Part shown: positions 17,919-26,765 of the stretch, piece by piece
Layout: each line of letters begins with the position of its first letter
Position numbering within the stretch: the first letter of the stretch is position 1
From: Ammoniphilus sp. YIM 78166
GTDB lineage: Bacteria > Bacillota > Bacilli > Aneurinibacillales > RAOX-1
Assembly: GCF_004522215.1 (NCBI RefSeq)
Contig: NZ_SDLR01000002.1
Span: 310,001 to 374,000, forward strand
Length of the DNA: 64,000 nucleotides
Direction of reading: 5' to 3'
The notes under the pieces: generated by a model
Seen by the model: the letters and a program-made list of their open reading frames with translations, nothing else
What the model was told of the DNA's origin: nothing
Database searches by the model: none
Position numbers and translations under genes: made by a program

Positions 17919-19293
17919 GTTGGCAACACAAACCGAACACGTTCATTTTATTGGGATTGGCGGCTATGGAATGAGCGCGATTGCCAGAGTATTGGTGGAT
18001 ATGGGCTACAAAGTGAGCGGCTCTGACATGGCTAGAAAGGAGCTGACAGATAAGCTTGTATCCAGAGGGGCGCAAGTTTATATCGGTCATGAGGCCAAGA
18101 ATGTATTAGGAGCTCAAGTCGTGGTCTATTCAACAGATATCCCGAGGGACAATGTGGAATTAGTAGAAGCCAAAAATCAAAACATTCCACTCATTCATCG
18201 TTCAGAAATGCTCGCAAGAATACTTAATGAGCGTTCAGGAATTGCGGTCTCGGGAGCGCATGGGAAAACGACAACGTCATCCATGATTTCTTTAGTCATG
18301 GAGAAGGCTGGCGCCGATCCTACCTATATCATTGGCGGAGAAATTGTGGATATAGGCAGTAACGCTAGAGCGGGTAAAGGACCTTTTGTTGTCGCGGAAG
18401 CAGATGAAAGCGATGGCTCTTTCTTGAAGTATCATCCAGAAATTGCAGTCGTAACCAATATTGAGCCTGATCACCTTGAAAACTATGAGGGTGACTTTGA
18501 AAATCTGAAAAAAGCTTATCGCGAGTTCCTCTCCAATGTGAAGGAAGACGGGACAGCCGTTGTATGTGCAGATGACGAATATATCGCGGATATGCTTCCA
18601 GGAGTAAGGTGCAATTATATTACGTATGGACTGGAAAAACCGGCTGACTATACAGCGGAAAATGTGGTATATGGTGATCGAACCGTTTCCTTTTCAGTCA
18701 AAAAAGGGGAGGAGCCTCTAGGGCAAGTAAAGCTCACCGTACCTGGAAGGCACAACGTCTTGAACGCATTGGCCACGATTATTGTTTGCTTGCAAGCGGG
18801 GATAGGCTTTCCAGCGATTGCTGAAGCCATTAAGTCCTTCCGTGGAGCTAAACGCCGTTTCCAAGTGATCGGAGAAGCCCAGGATGTGCTTGTGGTCGAT
18901 GACTATGCTCATCACCCAACGGAAATCGAAGCAACCATCCAAGCAGCAAAATCTACAAACAGACGAATACTGGCTGTCTTCCAGCCTCAGCGCTACACTC
19001 GAACATTCTTCCTGTTGGATGCGTTTAGCCGAGCGTTCTCCGAGGCGGACCAGGTGATCATCGCGGATATCTATTCCCCTGCGAATGATACGAAAATGGA
19101 GGTTACGGCCCAAGCTTTAGTGGATTTAATCAAGCAAAACTCAAACGAAAATACCGTCTATATGCCAACCAAAGAGGATGTCTTCGAACACCTCATGCAA
19201 GTGGTAAAGCCTGGAGACCTAGTTATTACTATGGGCGCCGGTGACATATGGAAAGTGGCCGACCGATTGGCGGAGGCATTGGAGAATAAATAA
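17911..19293 (+). CDS. murC: UDP-N-acetylmuramate--L-alanine ligase
   Basis: A 460-residue cytosolic ligase that adds L-Ala to UDP-MurNAc, the first step of the peptidoglycan stem peptide. The N-terminal nucleotide-binding GIGGYGMSAIARVL, the ATP P-loop SGAHGKTTTSSM (about residue 113), NIEPDHLENY and DDYAHHPTEIEATI are diagnostic of MurC. Start GTG 17911, inside the folC 3' end (8-base overlap), with SD AAGGAAAAGG; TTG 17920 is an in-frame alternative. A strong terminator follows, closing the valS-folC-murC group. Confidence 0.96.
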   Translation: MNELATQTEHVHFIGIGGYGMSAIARVLVDMGYKVSGSDMARKELTDKLVSRGAQVYIGHEAKNVLGAQVVVYSTDIPRDNVELVEAKNQNIPLIHRSEMLARILNERSGIAVSGAHGKTTTSSMISLVMEKAGADPTYIIGGEIVDIGSNARAGKGPFVVAEADESDGSFLKYHPEIAVVTNIEPDHLENYEGDFENLKKAYREFLSNVKEDGTAVVCADDEYIADMLPGVRCNYITYGLEKPADYTAENVVYGDRTVSFSVKKGEEPLGQVKLTVPGRHNVLNALATIIVCLQAGIGFPAIAEAIKSFRGAKRRFQVIGEAQDVLVVDDYAHHPTEIEATIQAAKSTNRRILAVFQPQRYTRTFFLLDAFSRAFSEADQVIIADIYSPANDTKMEVTAQALVDLIKQNSNENTVYMPTKEDVFEHLMQVVKPGDLVITMGAGDIWKVADRLAEALENK

Positions 19294-19298
19294 TGATC

Positions 19299-19344
19299 AG
19301 AGGGTCATCCGGTAGACAGAGTCTATTGGATGACCCTCTTTTTT
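19299..19344 (+). terminator. Terminator after murC
   Basis: A 12-bp perfect stem, AGAGGGTCATCC (19299-19310) and GGATGACCCTCT (19328-19339), an inner TAGAC/GTCTA stem, then six T's. Confidence 0.95.
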
Positions 19345-19392
19345 CCAATCCTTCGTGTGATAGAAATAACTCGTGGATAATCACTGTTCATG

Positions 19393-19398
19393 TATAAT
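19393..19398 (+). promoter_or_regulatory. Candidate -10 of the pilus operon
   Basis: TATAAT at 19393-19398, about 40 bases before the first pilus gene and just after the murC terminator. No convincing -35 is seen 16-18 bases upstream. Confidence 0.4.
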
Positions 19399-19439
19399 AT
19401 AGACTATATAAAATTAGCTAAGTGAACATGGTGGGTAAA

Positions 19440-20447
19440 ATGAAAAAACTCATAGGATTATATATAAAGTCCCAAGGGGGCTACTTGCTTCTCTATGTTC
19501 TATTTATTATTGCTTTGGCAGGGGTGCTAACTCCTGTTTTATTGCAAACTACGTTTCAGGCTTATAAAAATGTAGTAAGATCGGGAGATGATACCCAAGC
19601 TATCAATTTAGCTGAAGGGGCTCTGGAGATTGGGTATAGGGTGTTGCTAAGCAGATATCTAGTTGACAATTACCAGGACTATGATGAGAAAAAATTTACA
19701 TCACTGCTTGCTGCTTCGAGCAATACTGTAAATGAAGAAAGCGCCCAATTAAGTAAAGGGAGAATGAGACTAGACTATACTTATGATAATCAACTAGCGA
19801 GTTCAGGTGAGTTGAGGATTGAACTCATCGGAGTAGGGATTTCGGGTAATGTGGAGAAGAAGGTAACTGCACGTGTAGAATTGGCTCCTATGACATTCTC
19901 GGGAGGCGCACCTTTGATTATCCACCAAGATGCGATGCCTACTTTTTCTCGCATGAAAGATGAGCAGCAGCTTCTTTCCTTAACCTTTGCACCCCATATC
20001 AGTCCAAAAGAGCCCAATCTTATATCTGGAAGTGAGCTTTCTTTATTCCGGCCATTGCCAGGCACGGTTGTTCAAATTACAGAGAATGGCGGGATCGTAG
20101 ACGAATCGACAGGTTCAAATAAAGCCTATATTACCGACCGGGTGATTAGGGCAGAGACAATAAAAATGCGTGTTCATCAAAGTACAACGTATGTTGTCAA
20201 TCAGTTTTTAATTTGTGATCACATTCAATTCTCACAAAACAATAACAGTCCCCTTGAAAAAGTAAATAATATCAATAATGGACTTCTGGTGTTTAAAAGC
20301 TTTGGTTCTATCGCTAACCCGTTCCCATTAAGATTGCATCAAAATCAAGGAAGAGCTGTTCCGCCATTAAATATTTTTGTCAGTTCGAACAACAAGACGT
20401 TAAATAATCTGGAAGGAAAAATCTCCAATCTAGTTCCAAAATACTGA
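19440..20447 (+). CDS. PilX-like atypical prepilin or pilus-associated protein
   Basis: About 335 residues. One N-terminal hydrophobic helix follows a short basic leader (KSQGGYLLLYVLFIIALAG), then a long extracellular domain. The region after GG resembles the PilX type; it lacks the Glu at position 5 of classic pilins. The frame can start at GTG 19422, but ATG 19440 has the nearest SD (GGTGGG, 19430-19435). It is the first gene of the pilus locus and is followed by two classic prepilins, so a minor pilin or pilus-tip role is likely. The large C-terminal part shows no motif I can name. Confidence 0.65.
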   Translation: MKKLIGLYIKSQGGYLLLYVLFIIALAGVLTPVLLQTTFQAYKNVVRSGDDTQAINLAEGALEIGYRVLLSRYLVDNYQDYDEKKFTSLLAASSNTVNEESAQLSKGRMRLDYTYDNQLASSGELRIELIGVGISGNVEKKVTARVELAPMTFSGGAPLIIHQDAMPTFSRMKDEQQLLSLTFAPHISPKEPNLISGSELSLFRPLPGTVVQITENGGIVDESTGSNKAYITDRVIRAETIKMRVHQSTTYVVNQFLICDHIQFSQNNNSPLEKVNNINNGLLVFKSFGSIANPFPLRLHQNQGRAVPPLNIFVSSNNKTLNNLEGKISNLVPKY

Positions 20448-20455
20448 GGTGTCAT

Positions 20456-20854
20456 ATGAAGTTCTCCTGTGAAAAGGGTTTAACCCTAATCGAAGTTATT
20501 GCGGCTACCGCTCTCTTATCCATTATTGCCATGATCTTATCTGCGGTATTTACAAAGAATATAGAGCGTACCGCAAAAGATGACCAAAGTATGTCCTCTA
20601 TTCATCTCGCCCAGCACCAAATGCAATCGGTAAAACAGTTTGCTCAAAGTCAACCGGACGGAGAGGAGTGGGGCAGGATACCTTCAAAAAATATACCAAA
20701 GATCAGCCTTCCTGATGGATATCAAGTTCGCGTAGAGACCTCGTTTGTACCATCTGGAACGAAGGATGTACTAAAGATAAAGGTTGAAACTACCGATCCT
20801 TTTAATCAGATGTATACCTTAACTGGCTATATTGGTAGAGGCCGAACACAATAG
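20456..20854 (+). CDS. Type IV minor prepilin (PilV-like)
   Basis: A 132-residue prepilin. The class III leader ends in KG, cleaved before LTLIEVIAATALLSIIAMIL (Glu at +5), which forms the assembly helix. A short extracellular domain follows. SD GAGGTG (20446-20451) overlaps the stop of the preceding gene, so translation is coupled. PilD (25985-26746) is the expected processing peptidase. Placement beside a PilX-like and a PilW-like gene suggests a minor pilin that primes the pilus. Confidence 0.82.
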   Translation: MKFSCEKGLTLIEVIAATALLSIIAMILSAVFTKNIERTAKDDQSMSSIHLAQHQMQSVKQFAQSQPDGEEWGRIPSKNIPKISLPDGYQVRVETSFVPSGTKDVLKIKVETTDPFNQMYTLTGYIGRGRTQ

Positions 20855-20865
20855 CGGAGGGTACC

Positions 20866-21297
20866 ATGATCCGAAACCAAGCAGGAGCGACACTCATTGA
20901 GTTATTAGCGGCTTTATCCATTGCATCCTTTATTATATGGGGGATACTGCACATCAATATCTCCGTATTACGTGACTTTGGTCAGATTACATCCCAAACA
21001 AACGTGCGGCAGGTGGCTGATTTGGCAATGGATGAGTTGGTTGGAAAATTGAGGAAACAAGAATCGGTATTAACCATTGTAAGGAATGATCAAATAGTGG
21101 TAAACGGGAGGACGCTAGTTCGTGTTATTGGAGAAGATCTCGAAATCGAAGGACAAAGTATCCGCTCTTTTGGTGAAAGCTATGCAGGGACAAACTTTGA
21201 TTATGAAGGGAACTTACTTAAGATAAATCTTAAAGTTGAATTAAATGGCTCCACTTATACACTTACAAACTCGATCTATTATCGCCAGACGAAATGA
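20866..21297 (+). CDS. Type IV minor prepilin (PilW-like)
   Basis: A 143-residue prepilin with leader MIRNQAG, cleaved before ATLIELLAALSIASFIIWGI (Glu at +5). A short, mostly beta-rich extracellular domain follows. SD GGAGGG lies just before ATG 20866, 11 bases after the previous stop. With its two neighbours it probably forms the minor-pilin priming complex. The exact PilW, PilV or ComG-like equivalence cannot be fixed by reading. Confidence 0.82.
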   Translation: MIRNQAGATLIELLAALSIASFIIWGILHINISVLRDFGQITSQTNVRQVADLAMDELVGKLRKQESVLTIVRNDQIVVNGRTLVRVIGEDLEIEGQSIRSFGESYAGTNFDYEGNLLKINLKVELNGSTYTLTNSIYYRQTK

Positions 21298-21325
21298 AAT
21301 TTTTTCGTAGAATAGGAGATTGCCC

Positions 21326-22978
21326 ATGATTCAAAGAAAAAGATTAGGAGACTTGCTCGTTGAATCTGGCTTAATTACTCCTCAGCAGCTTCAGCAAGCC
21401 TTGGAAGAGCAGAAAGATAGCGGTTTGAAGCTTGGAGATCTGTTGATTGCTAGAGGATATATAACTGAGCAGCAAAAGATAGAATTACTTGAGTTTCAAC
21501 TCGGCATCCCTCATGTTCAGCTACATAGGCAGAAAATTGATGATAAGGCTGTTCGGCTTATTCCCATGAACTTAGCCAAGAAACATCAGGCTTTGCCTTT
21601 GCGAATTGAGAGTGGGAAGTTAATTGTGGCCATGTCAGATCCTCTCGATTATTATGCAATTGACGATCTGAGAATGAGCACGGACATGCTCATTGAAGTC
21701 GTCATTGCAACTAAGGAAGAGTTGAACCGTGCCATTTCGAGATCGTATCAGGTTCAGCAGTCTGTACACGATATGCTGGAAGACATGGACACAGATACGG
21801 AAGATGAGGAGATAGCCGATGAGTCTTCACCGGTCGTAAACCTACTGAATCAAACCATATCCCAAGCGGTATCCTTGGGAGCAAGTGATGTGCATTTTGA
21901 GCCTCAGGAAGCGATAATAAAAGTCCGTTTTCGTATTGATGGGGTATTAAGAACAGAGAATGAATTTCCGATTAACATGCTTGGTGTAATAACAGGTCGT
22001 CTAAAGATATTAGGGGGCTTAAATATTACTGAAAAAAGAGTTCCACAAGATGGCCGTTTCGAATTTGATACGGGATTAAAGAGAATTGATATCCGTATTT
22101 CTAGTTTACCGACTATTCATGGGGAAAAATTAGTTTTGAGGTTGTTAGATCCTGCTAATGCCAATAGGGAAATAGACAACATAGGATTTTCCGAACAAAA
22201 TCTTAGCTTATTTAAGAAGATGATAGCGGCTCCTTATGGATTGATATTGATAACCGGACCTACCGGTAGCGGAAAAACGACAACTCTTTATTCTGCCCTG
22301 CGTTATTTAAATAGAGATGATGTGAATATTGTTACCGTTGAGGACCCGGTTGAGTATCAATTAAACGGAGTTAATCAGGTACAGGTTAATCCCTCCGCAG
22401 GTTTGTCTTATTCTACTGGTTTACGCTCCATTTTGCGACAGGATCCGGATATTGTGATGGTTGGGGAGGTTCGAGACAATGAAACGGCAGAGATGGTAAT
22501 CCGATCTTCGATGACTGGTCACTTGGTTCTGAGCACTCTTCATACAAATGATGCGGTCAGTACTTTTAATCGTCTAATGGATATGGGGATTGAGCCTTTT
22601 TTGGTATCATCTTCTTTGCGAGGAATTGTGGCTCAGCGATTAGTAAGAACCATATGTACATCTTGTAAAGTTGAAGTGGAGATTCCTTCTCCTCACAGGG
22701 AAATTTTTGAGGCAAATCAAATGAAGCTAGAAAAATACTATATAGGTAAGGGCTGCGATAGGTGTAACCAGACAGGTTATCGCGGGAGAATGGCTATTCA
22801 CGAGGTACTTATCGCAGATGGCGAAATGAAAAAGTTAATAGTCCAGGTAAAACCCGACACAGATTATAAGGAACTAGCTCTTAAACAGGGATTTAGGCCG
22901 ATATTTTTGGATGGGCTATACAAGGTAGCGACTGGGCTTACTACCATAAGTGAATTGCAAAGAGTATGCATGGAATAA
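21326..22978 (+). CDS. pilB: Type IV pilus extension ATPase PilB
   Basis: A 550-residue cytoplasmic hexameric ATPase that powers pilus assembly. The N-terminal T2SSE_N/MshEN domain (residues 1-150) begins RLGDLLVESGLITPQQLQQA. Walker A is GPTGSGKTTTLYSAL (about 310). The Asp box and Walker B lie in LRQDPDIVMVGEVRD. The zinc tetracysteine pairs are CTSCK and CDRCNQTGYRGR (about 450-490). ATG 21326 has SD TAGGAG and is preferred over TTG 21320. N-terminal MshEN-type domains in some homologues bind c-di-GMP; whether this one does is open. Confidence 0.94.
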   Translation: MIQRKRLGDLLVESGLITPQQLQQALEEQKDSGLKLGDLLIARGYITEQQKIELLEFQLGIPHVQLHRQKIDDKAVRLIPMNLAKKHQALPLRIESGKLIVAMSDPLDYYAIDDLRMSTDMLIEVVIATKEELNRAISRSYQVQQSVHDMLEDMDTDTEDEEIADESSPVVNLLNQTISQAVSLGASDVHFEPQEAIIKVRFRIDGVLRTENEFPINMLGVITGRLKILGGLNITEKRVPQDGRFEFDTGLKRIDIRISSLPTIHGEKLVLRLLDPANANREIDNIGFSEQNLSLFKKMIAAPYGLILITGPTGSGKTTTLYSALRYLNRDDVNIVTVEDPVEYQLNGVNQVQVNPSAGLSYSTGLRSILRQDPDIVMVGEVRDNETAEMVIRSSMTGHLVLSTLHTNDAVSTFNRLMDMGIEPFLVSSSLRGIVAQRLVRTICTSCKVEVEIPSPHREIFEANQMKLEKYYIGKGCDRCNQTGYRGRMAIHEVLIADGEMKKLIVQVKPDTDYKELALKQGFRPIFLDGLYKVATGLTTISELQRVCME

Positions 22979-23006
22979 AAAACAATAACATGCAGTGGGG
23001 GAAACG

Positions 23007-24053
23007 ATGGATATCATTGGATTGTTAAAGGAGGCCCAAGCTAGAGGGGCATCGGATTTACATCTCACGATAGGAAAAGCCCCTGTATTTAGAATCAACG
23101 GTATGCTTATTCCACTTGGCGAGTGTTCCTGTACACCCGACTGGACTGAGTCTGTTGCCCGTGATCTAATGAATGAAGGACAATTTGAGCAACTCCTGAT
23201 CAAGGGGGAATGTGATTTTTCTTTTGGAGTTGCTGGAATTTCAAGATTTCGGATTAATGCGTACCGTCAACGGGGTTCTATTAGTTTAGCAATTCGGACG
23301 ATAGCCCAGGATATTCCACCAATTGATCGATTAGGAATTCCTCCGGTTGTACGCCAATTGGCTGAAAGACATCAAGGCTTACTATTAGTTACCGGGCCGA
23401 CCGGGAGCGGAAAGTCTACGACATTGGCTTCTGTTGTAGATTATATCAATCAAAGCTTTTCCAAGCATATTATCACTCTTGAAGATCCGATTGAGTATTT
23501 GCATGGACACAAAAAGAGCATCGTCGATCAGAGAGAAATAGGAACAGACACCTCTACATTTTCAACAGGTCTCCGTTCTGCCTTACGACAGGACCCTGAT
23601 GTGATTCTAGTTGGAGAAATGAGAGATCTGGAAACTATTTCAACTGCAATCAGTGCAGCGGAAACAGGCCACCTAGTCCTGGCCACCCTTCACACCTCTG
23701 ATGCTCCACAAACCATTGATCGGATTATAGATGTGTTTCCTCCGGCTCAACAACAGCAAATACGGGTCCAGCTTGCAGGAAATCTAGCTGCTGTCATATC
23801 TCAGCGTCTCCTTCCTGCTATGGATGGAAGTCAGAGAATGGCGGCTTTTGAAGTCATGATAAATAATACGGCCATTGCTAACCTGATCCGTCAAGAAAAG
23901 GTTCACCAAATAAAAAGTATGATGCAAACAGGCATGCAACAGGGAATGATTACAATGGAGCAATCCTTACGCATGTTAATGAACAAAGGAATCGTTTCTC
24001 CAGAATCCGTCAAACAAATCATACCTGATTTAGACCGATACTTTGAGGTATAA
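23007..24053 (+). CDS. pilT: Type IV pilus retraction ATPase PilT
   Basis: A 348-residue ATPase that disassembles pili and drives twitching. It has the PAS-like N-domain, Walker A GPTGSGKSTTLASVV (about residue 132), Walker B/Asp region LRQDPDVILVGEMRDLETI, His-box ATLHTSDAPQTIDRIIDVFPP, and the AIRNLIRE-type C-terminal motif (AIANLIRQEKVHQI). No tetracysteine is present, which distinguishes it from PilB. SD GTGGGGGA (22995-23002) favours ATG 23007 over GTG 22995. PilT indicates retractable type IVa pili, not merely a competence pseudopilus. Confidence 0.94.
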   Translation: MDIIGLLKEAQARGASDLHLTIGKAPVFRINGMLIPLGECSCTPDWTESVARDLMNEGQFEQLLIKGECDFSFGVAGISRFRINAYRQRGSISLAIRTIAQDIPPIDRLGIPPVVRQLAERHQGLLLVTGPTGSGKSTTLASVVDYINQSFSKHIITLEDPIEYLHGHKKSIVDQREIGTDTSTFSTGLRSALRQDPDVILVGEMRDLETISTAISAAETGHLVLATLHTSDAPQTIDRIIDVFPPAQQQQIRVQLAGNLAAVISQRLLPAMDGSQRMAAFEVMINNTAIANLIRQEKVHQIKSMMQTGMQQGMITMEQSLRMLMNKGIVSPESVKQIIPDLDRYFEV

Positions 24054-24076
24054 CTAAAGGCATAGGAGGTGGAGAT

Positions 24077-25288
24077 ATGCCTCAATTTGAATACGTTGGG
24101 TATAACACAGAAAGAAAAAAAGTAAAAGGAAAGCTAGAAGCGCGGGATAAGAAAGCAGCATATCAGCTTCTAAAAGACAGAGGCTTGTATGTAACTAATA
24201 TTAACCCTTTTAAACAAAGTTTTCTGACGAAGGATATTGCCTTTCTTGAACCACAAATAAAGAAGCGGGATCTTGCTATATTTTGCAGGCAATTCTCTAC
24301 ATTGCTCCAAGCTAGCGTAGGCATATCCGAATCTCTTCAAGTGCTTGCACAACAGACCATGAATAAGTCTATGAAAAAAGCCTTAGTTGCAGTCTTGGAG
24401 GATGTAAGGAGTGGAAATTCCCTATCGAAGGCATGCCAGAGCTATCCCAAAGTATTTCCGGACATGTTTATTAGCATGGTTCGCGCGGGGGAAGCAAGCG
24501 GAACACTGGATGATGTATTAGCTAAACTAGCGAGCTTTTTTGAGAAGGAAAGCATAATTTATGGGAAAATCAGATCTGCCTTAATTTATCCAGTGACGGT
24601 AACCTTTCTTTCTTTGGGTGTAGGGTTTTTCATGATGTGGAAGATTGTTCCGAACTATGTTTCTATGTTTCAGAATATGGGTTTGGAACTGCCTTTGATT
24701 ACAAGAATCGTTATGAAAATGAGCGAAGTAATCACTTCGTTTTGGTATCTCTTTTTTCTGTTTCCTATACTGCTTTTTGTTTTTATACGAATATATAGCG
24801 CTTCAAAGCCAGGTCGGTATCAAATGGATTACTTAAAGCTGAAAGTTCCCGTTTTCGGAACCTTATTCCTCAAAGCCTCACTAGCTCGATTTAGTAGAAC
24901 TTTTTCAACTTTATTTACTGCAGCCGTTCCTATTGTTCAAATCCTGTCCATTGTTTCTCATGTAGTAGGAAATGAAGTGGTTTCCCGTTCTTTGGAACAA
25001 GCCAAAGAAAACATTAAAAATGGACAGCCTATCGTTAATCCCTTTAGGAATAGTCCGATTTTCCCTCCGATGGTTGTTCAAATGATCGCAGTTGGCGAAA
25101 AAACAGGCAGACTTGATACCATGCTGGAAAAAGTAGCTGATTTTTATGAAGACGAAGTTGAGAGAATGGCTGATAACCTCAGAGCCCTAATTGAACCGAT
25201 GATGCTCATTATTGTGTCCGGGATCGTTGGATTAATCGTTCTGGCCGTCTTATTGCCTACTCTTTCCATGTACAAGGGATTTCAATAA
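24077..25288 (+). CDS. pilC: Type IV pilus inner-membrane platform protein PilC
   Basis: A 403-residue T2SF-family protein with two cytoplasmic helical-bundle repeats (about residues 65-190 and 270-390) and three membrane helices (about 168-190, 220-240, 375-395). Typical motifs include FCRQFSTLLQASVGISESLQ and the second-repeat match FSRTFSTLFTAAVPIVQIL. It couples PilB and PilT to the growing pilus. SD ATAGGAGGTGG precedes ATG 24077. It is the last gene before the riboswitch-controlled pilin; no terminator is obvious between them. Confidence 0.93.
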   Translation: MPQFEYVGYNTERKKVKGKLEARDKKAAYQLLKDRGLYVTNINPFKQSFLTKDIAFLEPQIKKRDLAIFCRQFSTLLQASVGISESLQVLAQQTMNKSMKKALVAVLEDVRSGNSLSKACQSYPKVFPDMFISMVRAGEASGTLDDVLAKLASFFEKESIIYGKIRSALIYPVTVTFLSLGVGFFMMWKIVPNYVSMFQNMGLELPLITRIVMKMSEVITSFWYLFFLFPILLFVFIRIYSASKPGRYQMDYLKLKVPVFGTLFLKASLARFSRTFSTLFTAAVPIVQILSIVSHVVGNEVVSRSLEQAKENIKNGQPIVNPFRNSPIFPPMVVQMIAVGEKTGRLDTMLEKVADFYEDEVERMADNLRALIEPMMLIIVSGIVGLIVLAVLLPTLSMYKGFQ

Positions 25289-25363
25289 AACTTTAAGAAA
25301 AATTAATAATTTGTTCACGACAAGATTCTACCCATTTTGACATTTTTTTTATATAATGTTAGT

Positions 25364-25460
25364 AGGAACTAGGAATGCTAGATTTGGGTAGCTGTGAACT
25401 CCATTCTTTATTTGGGCACTTGGGATGGAGGGAGCTAGTAGTGCAACCGACCCGGCCCTA
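25364..25460 (+). promoter_or_regulatory. Cyclic di-GMP-II riboswitch upstream of the major pilin gene
   Basis: The core shows the class II c-di-GMP aptamer sequences TTTGGGCACTTG (25411-25422) and TAGTAGTGCAACCGACC (25436-25452), with GCACT/AGTGC paired. The pseudoknot helix is kept but differs in sequence from the Clostridium acetobutylicum example I recall: CTCCATTC (25399-25406) pairs with GGATGGAG (25423-25430). P1 can form between TAG-TTGGG (25379-25388) and CCCGG-CTA (25451-25460), which is also the 5' arm of the terminator. Ligand binding should therefore favour readthrough (ON). A TATAAT at 25352-25357 is a candidate -10. Confidence 0.87.
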
Positions 25461-25479
25461 CATTAGGGGCGGGTTTTTT
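25451..25479 (+). terminator. Riboswitch expression-platform terminator
   Basis: CCCGGCCCTA (25451-25460) pairs with TAGGGGCGGG (25464-25473) with one mismatch, loop CAT, then six T's. It is mutually exclusive with aptamer helix P1, because the 5' arm is shared. Confidence 0.88.
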
Positions 25480-25525
25480 AGTTCCATAATATGCAAATGG
25501 AGAGCAAATAAGGGAGGTAATGAAC

Positions 25526-25918
25526 ATGGTAGCGTCTTTGAAAAAACTATGGAATAATCAGCGGGGGGTAACGTTGATTGAGTTGTTAGCCGTTGTTGTT
25601 ATTTTGGGCATTATTGCTGCGATCGCGGCACCGAGTGTGATTACGAATTTTTCAGATGCGAAGAAAAATGCTGATAGTCAGACAGAGAAAATTGTAATCG
25701 ATGCAGCTCAGCGTTATATGTTGGATGATGCGAAAAATGTAACATTTAACAATAATTCAGCAACTATAACAATTGCTGTTTTAAAAGAAAAAGGATATCT
25801 AACATCTGAACCAAAATGGTCAGATAATAATGCAGTAGCTAACGTTGTACTAACCCAAGATGCCACTACAAAAAAAGTAACTAGTTATTCCGTTTCAGGA
25901 AAGCCATCGAATTACTAA
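25526..25918 (+). CDS. pilA: Major type IV pilin
   Basis: A 130-residue prepilin. The leader ends NNQRG, cleaved before VTLIELLAVVVILGIIAAIA (Glu at +5), which forms the polymerising helix. The globular domain (about residues 45-130) is small. SD AGGGAGG (25511-25517) is ideally spaced for ATG 25526 and too close for ATG 25520. Its own riboswitch, terminator and dedicated placement in front of the prepilin peptidase mark it as the main structural pilin. The name pilA is by role; comGC-like sequence similarity in the N-terminus is shared by all such pilins. Confidence 0.88.
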   Translation: MVASLKKLWNNQRGVTLIELLAVVVILGIIAAIAAPSVITNFSDAKKNADSQTEKIVIDAAQRYMLDDAKNVTFNNNSATITIAVLKEKGYLTSEPKWSDNNAVANVVLTQDATTKKVTSYSVSGKPSNY

Positions 25919-25927
25919 GAACTATCA

Positions 25928-25962
25928 ATCGACAACCCCTCGCGGTGGTTGTCGATTTTTTT
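25928..25962 (+). terminator. Terminator after the major pilin gene
   Basis: ATCGACAACC (25928-25937) and GGTTGTCGAT (25947-25956) form a 10-bp stem followed by seven T's. It should make the pilin message more abundant than the downstream assembly genes. Confidence 0.93.
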
Positions 25963-25984
25963 ACTTATCATAAAGGAGGCCCAT

Positions 25985-26746
25985 ATGGAGCTATCCATTT
26001 CACTATTTTTTATCACATTCTTCCTTTTCCTCTCGTCGTTTCTTAATGTAGTAGCGATTAGGATTCCTATAGGGGAATCCATAATTTTTCCTCCGTCCCA
26101 CTGTGTGAAGTGCAATCATAAACTAGGTCCGCTGGATCTTATTCCGATCCTTAGCTATGTTTTCTTAAAGGGAAAGTGCAGGTACTGCGGAATCAAGATT
26201 TCCCCTATCTATCCATTGGGGGAAATGTTCACCACTATCCTGCTCATCTTTACTTATAATAAAATTGGATTAAGCCAAGAATTACTGGTTGGCATCCCAT
26301 TGATGATGCTATTGGCAACTATAACAATCAGCGATTTGTTATATAAGATCATCCCCGACAAAGTGAATGCGTTCTTCTTCATTTACTTTTTTCTTCTCCA
26401 TCTCTTTTACGGTCCGCTTCCATTCTTCGATTACCTACTGGGAGTGCTGGCTGGAGGAGGATTGCTTCTATTCATTTCCATTCTGAGTCGTGGGGGAATG
26501 GGTGGCGGAGATATTAAATTAATGGCGGTTGTTGGAATGGCTATCGGTTGGAAGTTAACCTTGCTCTCTTTTTTGGTTGCATCGCTTATTGGTGGAATTG
26601 TTGGGGGTATTTTACTGGCGATGAAACTAGTGAAACGCAAGGAACCTATTCCTTTCGGTCCGTTTCTGGCTCTAGGGATCGTTCTTTCTTACTTTTGGGG
26701 GGACGAATTAATACAAGGATATATACTTTATGTTCTCCGACTATAG
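25985..26746 (+). CDS. pilD: Prepilin leader peptidase / N-methyltransferase
   Basis: A 253-residue polytopic aspartic protease that cleaves prepilins after Gly and methylates the new N-terminus. The two zinc CxxC pairs are CVKC and CRYC (about residues 37-75). Catalytic Asp residues lie in ISDLLYKIIPD (about 120) and GGGDIKLMAVVGMAIGW (about 180, the GxGD motif). SD AAAGGAGG (25972-25979) supports ATG 25985, and the upstream in-frame ATG 25949 is inside the pilin terminator. It is expected to process every prepilin of this locus, and ComG-type pilins if present elsewhere. Confidence 0.95.
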   Translation: MELSISLFFITFFLFLSSFLNVVAIRIPIGESIIFPPSHCVKCNHKLGPLDLIPILSYVFLKGKCRYCGIKISPIYPLGEMFTTILLIFTYNKIGLSQELLVGIPLMMLLATITISDLLYKIIPDKVNAFFFIYFFLLHLFYGPLPFFDYLLGVLAGGGLLLFISILSRGGMGGGDIKLMAVVGMAIGWKLTLLSFLVASLIGGIVGGILLAMKLVKRKEPIPFGPFLALGIVLSYFWGDELIQGYILYVLRL

Positions 26747-26765
26747 AGAAGAGGAGAAGTAGGAA

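Noticed and set aside
25337-25357. TTGACA and TATAAT as one promoter for the pilin
   Set aside because: The spacer is only 9 bases. The TATAAT may still be a -10 with another -35.
25364-25460. Class I (GEMM-I) c-di-GMP riboswitch
   Set aside because: The GCAAACC and GACGCAAAGCC core sequences of class I are absent; the class II core is present.
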